Below are positions 16,861-24,145 of a stretch of DNA of 64,000 nucleotides, piece after piece. Below the pieces are notes generated by a model. That model was not told the DNA's origin, made no database searches, and worked only from the letters and a program-made list of their open reading frames with translations. Within the stretch, counting starts at the first letter, position 1, and every line of letters starts with the position of its first letter. Both the position numbers and the translations under genes were made by a program. The stretch comes from Streptococcus oralis Uo5. GTDB lineage: Bacteria; Bacillota; Bacilli; Lactobacillales; Streptococcaceae. The DNA is taken from NCBI RefSeq assembly GCF_000253155.1, contig NC_015291.1, forward strand, positions 591,001 to 655,000, given 5' to 3'.

Positions 16861-18204
16861 ATGACAAAACGTGTAACAATTATCGAAGTAAAAGACTACG
16901 TTGGTCAAGAAGTGACCATTGGGGCCTGGGTTGCCAACAAATCAGGAAAAGGAAAAATTGCCTTCTTGCAATTGCGTGATGGAACTGCCTTCTTCCAAGG
17001 TGTAGCCTTTAAACCAAACTTTATTGAAAAATTTGGTGAAGAGGTAGGTCTTGAAAAATTTGACACCATCAAACGCTTGAGCCAAGAAACTTCTGTTTAT
17101 GTGACAGGAATTGTCAAAGAAGACGAACGTTCTAAGTTTGGCTATGAGTTGGATATTACAGACATCGAAGTCATCGGTGAATCTCAAGACTACCCAATCA
17201 CACCAAAAGAACACGGAACAGACTTCTTGATGGACAACCGTCACTTATGGCTCCGCTCTCGTAAGCAAGTAGCGGTTATGCAAATCCGTAACGCGATTAT
17301 CTATGCGACTTATGAGTTTTTCGACAAGAACGGCTTCATGAAATTTGATAGCCCAATTCTTTCAGGAAATGCGGCAGAGGATTCAACTGAACTCTTTGAA
17401 ACAGACTACTTTGGAACGCCAGCCTACTTGAGCCAATCAGGTCAGCTTTACCTAGAAGCAGGAGCTATGGCTCTTGGTCGTGTCTTTGACTTTGGTCCAG
17501 TATTCCGTGCTGAAAAATCAAAAACGCGCCGTCACTTGACTGAGTTCTGGATGATGGACGCTGAATACTCATACTTGACACACGATGAGTCCCTTGACTT
17601 GCAAGAAGCTTATGTAAAAGCCCTTCTTCAGGGTGTTCTTGATCGTGCGCCTCAAGCCTTGGAAACCTTGGAACGTGACACAGAGCTCTTGAAACGCTAC
17701 ATTGCTGAGCCATTTAAACGCATCACTTACGATCAAGCCATTGACCTTTTGCAAGAGCATGAAAATGATGAAGATGCTGATTACGAGCATCTTGAGCATG
17801 GCGATGACTTTGGTTCACCACACGAAACATGGATTTCAAACCACTTTGGTGTGCCAACATTTGTTATCAACTATCCAGCAGCTATCAAGGCCTTCTACAT
17901 GAAACCAGTTCCTGGAAATCCAGAGCGCGTGCTTTGTGCAGACTTGCTTGCACCAGAAGGATATGGAGAAATCATCGGTGGTTCTATGCGTGAGGAAGAC
18001 TACGATGCCCTTGTCGCTAAAATGGAAGAACTTGGAATGGATCGTACAGAATATGAATTCTACCTTGACCTTCGTAAATACGGTACAGTACCACACGGTG
18101 GATTTGGTATCGGTATCGAGCGTATGGTAACTTTCGCAGCAGGTACAAAACATATCCGTGAAGCTATTCCATTCCCACGTATGTTGCACCGTATCAAACC
18201 ATAA
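16861..18204 (+). CDS. asnS: Asparaginyl-tRNA synthetase
   Basis: A 447-residue class IIb synthetase: N-terminal OB-fold anticodon-binding domain (about 1-110), then the catalytic core with the [15 protein letters not shown] motif 2 region and the C-terminal [10 protein letters not shown] motif 3. This is the usual full length. It charges tRNA-Asn with asparagine. It has its own extended -10 (TGGTAAAAT near 16802-16810), a spaced leader with AAGGAAG, and a strong terminator. No T-box leader is visible in the ~50-nt predicted leader. Confidence 0.95.
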   Translation: MTKRVTIIEVKDYVGQEVTIGAWVANKSGKGKIAFLQLRDGTAFFQGVAFKPNFIEKFGEEVGLEKFDTIKRLSQETSVYVTGIVKEDERSKFGYELDITDIEVIGESQDYPITPKEHGTDFLMDNRHLWLRSRKQVAVMQIRNAIIYATYEFFDKNGFMKFDSPILSGNAAEDSTELFETDYFGTPAYLSQSGQLYLEAGAMALGRVFDFGPVFRAEKSKTRRHLTEFWMMDAEYSYLTHDESLDLQEAYVKALLQGVLDRAPQALETLERDTELLKRYIAEPFKRITYDQAIDLLQEHENDEDADYEHLEHGDDFGSPHETWISNHFGVPTFVINYPAAIKAFYMKPVPGNPERVLCADLLAPEGYGEIIGGSMREEDYDALVAKMEELGMDRTEYEFYLDLRKYGTVPHGGFGIGIERMVTFAAGTKHIREAIPFPRMLHRIKP

Positions 18205-18212
18205 ACTAGGAA

Positions 18213-18240
18213 AAAGAAGATATTTTCATCTTCTTTTTTT
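18213..18240 (+). terminator. Terminator after asnS
   Basis: AAAGAAGAT / ATCTTCTTT stem with an ATTTTC loop and a T run. Confidence 0.8.
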
Positions 18241-18273
18241 CACTTTTATCTTGCTATCTATCAGTTTTTCTAG

Positions 18274-18346
18274 TATAATAGTTTATTGTGAGCAAACCTC
18301 ACTTACCCCTTGCAAAGTCTAGGGGTCATTAGACCAAAAGGAGGAA
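18274..18346 (+). promoter_or_regulatory. rpsF operon promoter and structured leader with possible pseudoknot
   Basis: TATAAT (18274-18279) is followed by hairpin GTGAG/CTCAC (18288-18302). Then comes a potential H-type pseudoknot: CCCC (18306-18309) with GGGG (18322-18325), and GTCTA (18317-18321) with TAGAC (18330-18334). The AAGGAGG ribosome site follows at 18339. A leader of this kind would fit autoregulation by S6 or S6:S18, known for rpsF operons in other bacteria; here it is a fold read by eye. Confidence 0.5.
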
Positions 18347-18353
18347 CATATCA

Positions 18354-18644
18354 ATGGCTAAATACGAAATTCTTTATATCATTCGTCCAAACATTGAAGA
18401 AGAAGCGAAAAACGCTTTGGTAGCACGTTTTGACTCTATCTTGACTGACAACGGTGCAACTGTTGTTGAATCAAAATCATGGGAAAAACGTCGTCTTGCA
18501 TACGAAATCCAAGATTTCCGTGAAGGACTTTACCACATCGTTAACGTTGAAGCAAACGATGACGCAGCTCTTAAAGAGTTTGACCGTCTTTCAAAAATCA
18601 ACGCTGACATTCTTCGTCACATGATCGTCAAACTTGACGCGTAA
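18354..18644 (+). CDS. rpsF: Ribosomal protein bS6
   Basis: A 96-residue bS6 with N-terminal YEILYIIRP, the [12 protein letters not shown] strand and C-terminal ILRHMIVK, which is normal bacterial length. It binds S18 on the 30S platform. AAGGAGGAA lies before the ATG. First gene of the conserved rpsF-ssb-rpsR operon, with 11 nt to ssb, and preceded by a structured leader that may mediate feedback control. Confidence 0.97.
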   Translation: MAKYEILYIIRPNIEEEAKNALVARFDSILTDNGATVVESKSWEKRRLAYEIQDFREGLYHIVNVEANDDAALKEFDRLSKINADILRHMIVKLDA

Positions 18645-18655
18645 GAAGGTAAATT

Positions 18656-19126
18656 ATGATTAACAATGTTGTACTTGTAGGGCGTATGACACGTGACGCT
18701 GAGTTGCGTTATACCCCATCAAATGTAGCAGTTGCGACTTTTACTCTTGCAGTAAACCGTACATTTAAGAGTCAAAATGGCGAACGTGAGGCTGATTTTA
18801 TCAATGTCGTTATGTGGCGTCAACAGGCTGAAAATCTTGCTAACTGGGCTAAAAAAGGCTCTCTTATCGGGATAACAGGCCGTATCCAGACTCGTAGTTA
18901 CGATAATCAGCAAGGACAACGTGTCTACGTAACAGAAGTCGTGGCTGAGAATTTCCAAATGTTGGAAAGCCGTGGAGTGCGTGAAGGACATACAGGTGGA
19001 GCTTATTCTGCACCAACTGCTGGTCAATCAGCACCTGCAAACCCAGTACCAGACTTTTCACGTTCTGAAAATCCATTTGGAGCAACCAATCCATTGGACA
19101 TTTCAGATGATGATTTACCATTCTAA
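18656..19126 (+). CDS. ssb: Single-stranded DNA-binding protein
   Basis: A 156-residue SSB: an OB-fold of ~105 residues starting [20 protein letters not shown], a glycine/proline-rich flexible region, and the acidic tail ending DDDLPF that recruits replication and repair partners. It forms a tetramer that coats single-stranded DNA. Position between rpsF and rpsR is the usual Gram-positive arrangement of the housekeeping SSB. The ribosome site AAGG is short but correctly spaced. Confidence 0.96.
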   Translation: MINNVVLVGRMTRDAELRYTPSNVAVATFTLAVNRTFKSQNGEREADFINVVMWRQQAENLANWAKKGSLIGITGRIQTRSYDNQQGQRVYVTEVVAENFQMLESRGVREGHTGGAYSAPTAGQSAPANPVPDFSRSENPFGATNPLDISDDDLPF

Positions 19127-19157
19127 TGGACAATTAATACTATAAAGGAGAAAAAAC

Positions 19158-19397
19158 ATGGCTCAACAACGTCGTGGCGGATTCAAACGCCGTAAAAAAG
19201 TTGATTACATCGCAGCAAACAAAATTGAATATGTTGATTACAAAGATACTGAGCTTCTTAGCCGTTTCGTTTCAGAACGTGGGAAAATCCTTCCTCGTCG
19301 TGTAACAGGAACTTCAGCTAAAAACCAACGTAAAGTAACAACAGCTATCAAACGCGCTCGCGTAATGGCTTTGATGCCTTTCGTAAACGAAGATTAA
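19158..19397 (+). CDS. rpsR: Ribosomal protein bS18
   Basis: A 79-residue bS18 with a basic N-terminus ([10 protein letters not shown]), the [19 protein letters not shown] core and [15 protein letters not shown] at the C-terminus, of normal length. It pairs with bS6 on the 30S subunit. AAAGGAG precedes the ATG. The gene ends the operon and is followed by an exceptional run of terminator-like repeats. Confidence 0.97.
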   Translation: MAQQRRGGFKRRKKVDYIAANKIEYVDYKDTELLSRFVSERGKILPRRVTGTSAKNQRKVTTAIKRARVMALMPFVNED

Positions 19398-19424
19398 AAA
19401 AAAGACCCATAAGGGTCTTTTTTT
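19398..19424 (+). terminator. rpsR operon terminator
   Basis: AAAGACCC-ATAA-GGGTCTTT, a perfect 8-bp stem flanked by A's and seven T's. Confidence 0.92.
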
Positions 19425-19673
19425 CACGAGCTTTGAAACGAGGGAGCGAGTTGAGTCTAGTGGCCCTTTTTTTCATGAGCTCGGAAATAAGAAAGCGAGT
19501 CAAGACCCCAACAGGTCTTTTTTTCACGAGCATGGAAATGAGAGAGCGAGTTGGGTCCAGTGGCCCTCTTTTTTATGAGCTCGGAAATAAGAAAGCGAAT
19601 TAAGACTCCAACGGGTCTTTTTTCACGAGCATGGAAATGAGAGAGCGAGTTGGGTCCAGTGGCCCTTTTTTTC
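19425..19673 (+). repeat. Tandem 99-100-bp repeat made of alternating terminator-like half units
   Basis: Five ~50-bp half units follow one another, starting near 19425, 19474, 19525, 19575 and 19624. Each opens with CAYGAGC..GGAAA..AGA.AGCGA and ends in a short stem plus T-run. Type A stems read GGGTC-CAGT-GGCCC and type B stems read AAGACC-x-GGTCTT. Units at 19525 and 19624 share more than 40 identical bases. Together with the rpsR terminator and the hairpin at 19714 this fills the 407-nt gap between rpsR and the next gene. Confidence 0.85.
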
Positions 19674-19713
19674 AGACTTTTCCAGGACTCTGTTAGAATG
19701 GAGTCCCTTTTGA

Positions 19714-19747
19714 CCTAGTAAGATTCTTTTGTCTTACTAGGTTTTTT
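19714..19747 (+). terminator. Strong terminator at the end of the repeat array
   Basis: CCTAGTAAGA / TCTTACTAGG perfect 10-bp stem with an 8-nt loop and TTTTTT. A weaker GGACTC/GAGTCC hairpin lies just upstream (19685-19706). Confidence 0.9.
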
Positions 19748-19804
19748 CTTTTAATCTCTATTATCGTGCTATAATAGTGGAAGAAGGCTTTTAAGGAGTA
19801 CCTT

Positions 19805-20314
19805 ATGGAAACAACATGTCTGATTAGAAAAATGCAAACATCTGATGTTAAAGAACTATCCCAAGGTTTTACCAATCAAGGTTGGCCGGGTAGAGAAGAA
19901 ATTTTGGCTAGGTATTTTCTTGAACAAGAATGTGGGGAGAGAGAAGTCTTAGTTGCAGAGGTTGGGGGTGCTTTAGCGGGTTATGTTACAATTTTGCCTT
20001 GCGCTAAGCAGGGGCCTTTTGCAGAAATCTATCCAGAACTATCAGATTTCAATGTCTTTGAGCCCTTTCAAAATCAAGGTATTGGAAACCTCTTGATGGA
20101 AGAGGCAGAAAATCGAGTTAAGCTTTTTTCAGACAAAGTGACGTTGGGTGTAGGTTTGCACTCAGGCTATGGACCTGCCCAGAGATTGTACATCAAACGA
20201 GGCTATATTCCAGATGGTTCGGGCGTCTGGTATCAAAATCACAGACCGGCTATGGATGCTACTTGTGAAGATATCGGTGACCTTGTTTTATATCTGTCAA
20301 AAGATTTGATTTAA
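19805..20314 (+). CDS. GNAT family N-acetyltransferase
   Basis: A 169-residue single-domain acetyltransferase. The acetyl-CoA-binding motif A is recognisable as NQGIGNLLMEEAE, preceded by LSDFNVFEPFQ, and the fold covers the whole protein. The substrate is unknown. Its own extended -10 (TGC-TATAAT near 19767-19775) and AAGGAG lie upstream, and a terminator follows, so it is transcribed alone. It precedes the accessory exopolysaccharide operon, but promoter and terminator placement give no sign of linkage. Confidence 0.85.
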   Translation: METTCLIRKMQTSDVKELSQGFTNQGWPGREEILARYFLEQECGEREVLVAEVGGALAGYVTILPCAKQGPFAEIYPELSDFNVFEPFQNQGIGNLLMEEAENRVKLFSDKVTLGVGLHSGYGPAQRLYIKRGYIPDGSGVWYQNHRPAMDATCEDIGDLVLYLSKDLI

Positions 20315-20361
20315 GATAGATCTTATAAGGTTTAACTTTAAAATGGCAAGAAGTCGTAACC

Positions 20362-20390
20362 TCCTTTTTCATTCGAAAAAGGAATTTTTT
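20362..20390 (+). terminator. Terminator after the GNAT gene
   Basis: TCCTTTTTC-ATTC-GAAAAAGGA stem followed by a T run. Confidence 0.8.
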
Positions 20391-20748
20391 GTTTGAAATT
20401 GTTTGATTTATTCCTCAAAGTGGTAAAATATAATTGTTTGAAATATCAATACAAATATAAATATCAAAAAAACATATAAGGTTTAGTTTTTTTAAATACG
20501 GATTCTTTTGAAAAGTCTTAAAATTTCCTAAAATAAGGCTTTTCAAAGGTTGTAAATAAAATTATTACAAAAAGGTTACAAATTGTTAAAATTAAATTAA
20601 ATGCAATAATATAATTTGGAAAAAATTTGACATATAAATTAATTGACGGTAAAATAATTAAGATAATCAAATTAATTGATTTGCGCAATAATTCGATATA
20701 AAGATTAATCTGATGTGTCAAATTTTATTATAGTAGAAGGATAGCATA
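20391..20748 (+). promoter_or_regulatory. AT-rich control region of the exopolysaccharide operon
   Basis: This gene-free stretch is very AT-rich. It holds a near-consensus promoter, TTGACA (20627-20632), 17-bp spacer, TAAAAT (20650-20655). A perfect 11-bp inverted repeat, AAAATTTGACA (20622-20632) and TGTCAAATTTT (20716-20726), brackets ~83 bp, and the left arm contains the -35. AAATTAATTGA occurs twice in direct orientation, at 20636 and 20669, 33 bp apart. A second possible promoter, TGG-TAAAAT, is at 20421-20429. The spacing suggests an operator or a long-range RNA hairpin before the ribosome site at about 20736. No RNA gene was recognised. Confidence 0.6.
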
Positions 20749-21903
20749 ATGAAGAAACTGAAAGTGATGGTTGTTTTTGGAACACGACCAGAAGCTATTA
20801 AAATGGCCCCTTTAGTGTTGGAATTGCAAAAACATAGTGACAGCATTGAGACAATCACAGTTGTGACAGCCCAGCATCGTCAAATGCTGGACCAAGTTCT
20901 TGAAACGTTTCGCATCGAGCCACATTATGACCTGGATATTATGGGGAAAAATCAATCTCTTTTAGATATTACTGGAAAAATTTTAGAAAAGTTTGATCCA
21001 GTTGTTAAGCAAGAACTTCCAGATATGATTCTTGTTCATGGAGATACAACAACAACTTTTGCAGCCAGTTTAGTTGCTTTCTATAATCAGGTACGTATCG
21101 GCCACGTTGAAGCTGGTCTAAGGACCTTTGATAAGTATTCTCCTTTCCCAGAAGAGATGAATCGTCAGATGACTGACTGCCTTGCGGATCTCTATTTTGC
21201 TCCAACTAGTGAGAGTAAAGAAAATCTCCTCAAGGAAAATCATCCTGAGTCTGCTATTGTCATTACGGGAAATACAGCCATTGATGCCTTGAAACTAACC
21301 GTTCAATCGGATTACTATCATGAAGTTCTAGATCAATTGGATCCAGATAAGAAACTTGTATTGGTGACCATGCACCGTCGTGAGAATCAAGGTCAACCAA
21401 TGAGAAATGTCTTTGCAGCTTTACGTGAGATGGTCGATCTTCATCAGGAAATTGAAGTTGTTTATCCTGTTCACCTTAGCCCCGCCGTGCAAGAAGCAGC
21501 AAAAGATATCTTAGCCGGTCACGATCGTATTCACTTGATTGAGCCTTTAGATGTACTTGATTTTCATAATTTGGCTTCAAGAAGCTATTTTATCATGACT
21601 GACTCTGGCGGAGTTCAGGAAGAGGCGCCTTCTCTCGGCAAACCTGTCCTTGTCCTTCGTGACACGACGGAACGTCCAGAAGGAGTAAGAGCAGGTACTT
21701 TGAAGCTAGTTGGTACGGATCCAGTATGTGTGAAAGAAGCGATGGCAGCACTTTTAACAGATGAAACTCTTTATAGACAAATGTCTCATGCACCAAATCC
21801 TTATGGAGATGGCAGAGCTTCTGAACGAATCGTACAATCCATTCAACAGTACTTTGGGGCAGCGACTTCTGTATCTGAATTCAAAGGGGGGGGAATAAGA
21901 TAA
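20749..21903 (+). CDS. wecB: UDP-GlcNAc 2-epimerase (non-hydrolysing)
   Basis: A 384-residue enzyme with FGTRPEAIKMAPLV at the N-terminus, HGDTTTTFAAS, the catalytic EAGLRT region and TDSGGVQEEAPSLGKPVLV near the C-terminus, all family signatures. It converts UDP-GlcNAc to UDP-ManNAc in the cytoplasm. First gene of a five-gene operon with a processive GT2 and a GH8 hydrolase, so it most likely supplies UDP-ManNAc as the synthase donor. It is followed after 1 nt by the next gene. A G8 run at 21888-21895 near its 3' end is a possible slippage site. The role in this operon is inference from gene content. Confidence 0.92.
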   Translation: MKKLKVMVVFGTRPEAIKMAPLVLELQKHSDSIETITVVTAQHRQMLDQVLETFRIEPHYDLDIMGKNQSLLDITGKILEKFDPVVKQELPDMILVHGDTTTTFAASLVAFYNQVRIGHVEAGLRTFDKYSPFPEEMNRQMTDCLADLYFAPTSESKENLLKENHPESAIVITGNTAIDALKLTVQSDYYHEVLDQLDPDKKLVLVTMHRRENQGQPMRNVFAALREMVDLHQEIEVVYPVHLSPAVQEAAKDILAGHDRIHLIEPLDVLDFHNLASRSYFIMTDSGGVQEEAPSLGKPVLVLRDTTERPEGVRAGTLKLVGTDPVCVKEAMAALLTDETLYRQMSHAPNPYGDGRASERIVQSIQQYFGAATSVSEFKGGGIR

Positions 21904-21904
21904 A

Positions 21905-22684
21905 ATGAAAAATTGGAGTCAATTTAAAAACTGGCTTATGGCTTTGCTTGCTTGTGAGGTCATTCTTTTGGTGCTTTGTTTTTTGTACGCTCGAGCAATC
22001 ATTTTAGAACAAATCTTGTTTTTAGCTTTAGCCTTGTTTGCAGTGTTGGTATTATCTGACCTTTTGCTTACTTGGACCCTCATCTTAGCATTTGGTTTTG
22101 GACTTATCGTTTTGGTTGCGGGTGTGGTTTATATCCCAATCATTCAACTGGTCTTCTTATTGATCAGTTTTCCACTTTTGATTGGGATACTACTTAAAGT
22201 TCGTTATTATTTCTTCAAGGTGACCTCAAAGGTCCAAGAACAGGAAGACGAAGCTCGAGCAGATTACCAAGCTATGGTAACTGAACAAAGTGATGTGACG
22301 GTACAATCTCTATTGATTCATTGGGCACATGAAGATTTGTTCTTCCAGATTAAACCGAAAGAACATAACCAGATGCTCAGTCGTATTCAAGAGGTAATTG
22401 CTCAGGAATTGAGTTACAATGATAAGCTCTATTACGTTTCGGATGGTAATTTTCTTGTTCTATCGAGTAGTAACCAACATTCTTTGAAGGAACTTTATTT
22501 GAATGGTTTGCAGGAGAAACTAAGCAGTTTAGTTTTTCATGGAGAAGAAGGTAATCAAGAAATTCAGTTCCAAACAGGCTATTTGGTGATTAACTCTGAT
22601 AATAAAGATAAATACCAAGACTACGCAGATGTAGCCAGTCATCTCAAACGTCAACTAGAGACAGATGTAATTGTAGAATATTAG
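21905..22684 (+). CDS. Membrane protein with degenerate GGDEF domain (YdaK/PssE-like)
   Basis: A 259-residue protein: about four membrane helices in residues 10-98, a charged coiled stretch (105-125), and a cytoplasmic domain from ~130 to 259. The pattern LSYNDKLYYVSDGNFLVLSS aligns with the core of GGDEF domains (RxxD-x4-GGDEF). GGDEF itself is SDGNF at 179-183, so cyclase activity is excluded. The inhibitory-site Arg is Ser170 with Asp173 retained, so classical c-di-GMP binding is doubtful. B. subtilis YdaK and the equivalent Listeria pss protein have the same architecture and control a GT2 synthase. The GGDEF assignment is by pattern and needs structural confirmation. Confidence 0.7.
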   Translation: MKNWSQFKNWLMALLACEVILLVLCFLYARAIILEQILFLALALFAVLVLSDLLLTWTLILAFGFGLIVLVAGVVYIPIIQLVFLLISFPLLIGILLKVRYYFFKVTSKVQEQEDEARADYQAMVTEQSDVTVQSLLIHWAHEDLFFQIKPKEHNQMLSRIQEVIAQELSYNDKLYYVSDGNFLVLSSSNQHSLKELYLNGLQEKLSSLVFHGEEGNQEIQFQTGYLVINSDNKDKYQDYADVASHLKRQLETDVIVEY

Positions 22685-22693
22685 GAGGGAAAC

Positions 22694-22834
22694 ATGACTT
22701 TAACCGAACTATTTTTTGGTATTGCTTTGGGACTCAGTCTCGCCTTTGGCATTTGTTTTATCATACTATTTATTGCATACAATATTCTTTATCATCGAGT
22801 GAACAAAAATTTTAAGGCGGTGAATCATGATTAG
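22694..22834 (+). CDS. 46-residue single-TM membrane peptide
   Basis: ATG at 22694 is preceded by a perfect AGGAGG 6 nt upstream and opens 46 codons. Residues 8-33 form one long hydrophobic helix (LFFGIALGLSLAFGICFI onward), followed by a basic tail HRVNKNFK. The stop overlaps the start of the GT2 gene by 8 nt, so it is translationally coupled to it. It has no relative I can name. Small accessory membrane subunits are common next to processive synthases (IcaD and PgaD are larger examples), so it may stabilise the synthase or link it to the GGDEF-like protein. That role is inference. Confidence 0.75.
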   Translation: MTLTELFFGIALGLSLAFGICFIILFIAYNILYHRVNKNFKAVNHD

Positions 22835-24137
22835 TCAAATGTTAATGATTTTTACCTTGCTTACAATTTGGATTTCTCTAGCTTGGGGCTTGGTAATTCT
22901 CTTTTCGGCAGTACACTTTTGGTTTAAACACAGTGATTTTCGTGTAGATACTTCGCCGCTACCTTATTACCCGAAGGTTACCATTGTTGTTCCTGCTCAT
23001 AATGAGGATGTGGTTATTGCCCAAACAGCAAAAGCTATCTTGGATATGAACTATCCTCACGACCGTGTGGAATTGCTTCTATTCGCAGATAACTGTTCAG
23101 ATAACACCTATGCAGAATGTTTGTCAGTACAAGCCATGCCTGAATATGCAGAAAGAAATCTGACTATTATCGACCGTACTGGTACGGGAGGAAAAGCAGG
23201 TGTTCTAAACGATGCTTTGGAGATGGCAACAGGCGAATATATCTGTGTCTATGATGCGGATGCCATGCCTGAAAAGAACGCCCTTTATTTCCTTGTCAAA
23301 GAAGTGATGAAGGACCCAGAACGTCACGTGGCATCTTTCGGTCGCAACAAGACTCGAAATGCTAATCAAAATTTCTTGACTCGTTGTATCAACCAAGAAA
23401 TCGTTGTTACTCAGCGCGTGCACCACGTTGGAATGTGGCATCTCTTTAAAATTGGGCGTATTCCAGGAACCAACTTTATCATTCAAACCGACTTTGTAAA
23501 GAGTATCGGTGGTTGGAAAAATGGTGCCTTAACCGAGGATACCGATATTTCCTTCAAAATCATGCAGAGTGGTAAATTGATTGCCCTTGCCTATAATTCA
23601 GAGGCTTTCCAACAAGAACCTGAGACCTTAAAGAGTTACTATATGCAACGGAAACGCTGGGCAAAAGGAAATTACGAAGTTGTTCTCTCGAACTTTAAGC
23701 ATTTATTTGGCAGAGCAAACTGGCGTGTTAAATTAGAAGTTTTTAACTATTCGTGTGTTTTCTTTTGGTTTAACTTTGCCATTGTTCTATCGGATTTGAT
23801 TTTCCTAGCGAATGTGCTAGCAATCTGCCTTAATCTTTTCTTCCCAGATGTCAGGGTTCCATTTGCTTTTGATGCGGACAATATCTACATTGCACAGCTC
23901 ATGCTTTTTAACTGGATACTCATGATTGGTCTCTATTTGATGCAAATTATGACAGCATTGGCAAGTCAATTTGGACAAGCGACGACAAAACAAATCTGGT
24001 TAGCCTTGGCAGCATATTTCTCTTACGCACAGATGTTTATCGTTGTATCCGTTGATTCCATTTCTTCAATAGTGCTGGATAAAGTACTCCGACGAAAAGA
24101 AACCAAGTGGGTTAAAACTAAGCGATTTGCAGGATAG
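22827..24137 (+). CDS. Processive family 2 glycosyltransferase (polysaccharide synthase)
   Basis: A 436-residue inner-membrane synthase. It has one N-terminal helix (about 8-32), a cytoplasmic GT-A domain with IVVPAHNE, DAD (143-145), TED (236-238) and the processive-enzyme hallmark QRKRW (274-278), then about four C-terminal helices. There is no PilZ domain, unlike BcsA, so regulation must come through a partner, probably the GGDEF-like protein two genes upstream. It should polymerise a UDP-sugar and export the chain. With a UDP-ManNAc-forming epimerase in the same operon, poly-ManNAc, as in the Listeria Pss polymer, is the favoured product; poly-GlcNAc remains possible. Confidence 0.88.
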   Translation: MISQMLMIFTLLTIWISLAWGLVILFSAVHFWFKHSDFRVDTSPLPYYPKVTIVVPAHNEDVVIAQTAKAILDMNYPHDRVELLLFADNCSDNTYAECLSVQAMPEYAERNLTIIDRTGTGGKAGVLNDALEMATGEYICVYDADAMPEKNALYFLVKEVMKDPERHVASFGRNKTRNANQNFLTRCINQEIVVTQRVHHVGMWHLFKIGRIPGTNFIIQTDFVKSIGGWKNGALTEDTDISFKIMQSGKLIALAYNSEAFQQEPETLKSYYMQRKRWAKGNYEVVLSNFKHLFGRANWRVKLEVFNYSCVFFWFNFAIVLSDLIFLANVLAICLNLFFPDVRVPFAFDADNIYIAQLMLFNWILMIGLYLMQIMTALASQFGQATTKQIWLALAAYFSYAQMFIVVSVDSISSIVLDKVLRRKETKWVKTKRFAG

Positions 24138-24145
24138 GAGGATTT

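Noticed and set aside
19425..19673. CRISPR array
   Set aside because: The units are terminator-like repeats without unique spacers, and no cas gene is in the window.
20518..20721. 67-codon minus-strand frame in the AT-rich gap
   Set aside because: Low-complexity Ile/Asn/Leu composition from AT-rich sequence, no ribosome site, and it lies over the operon promoter and repeats.
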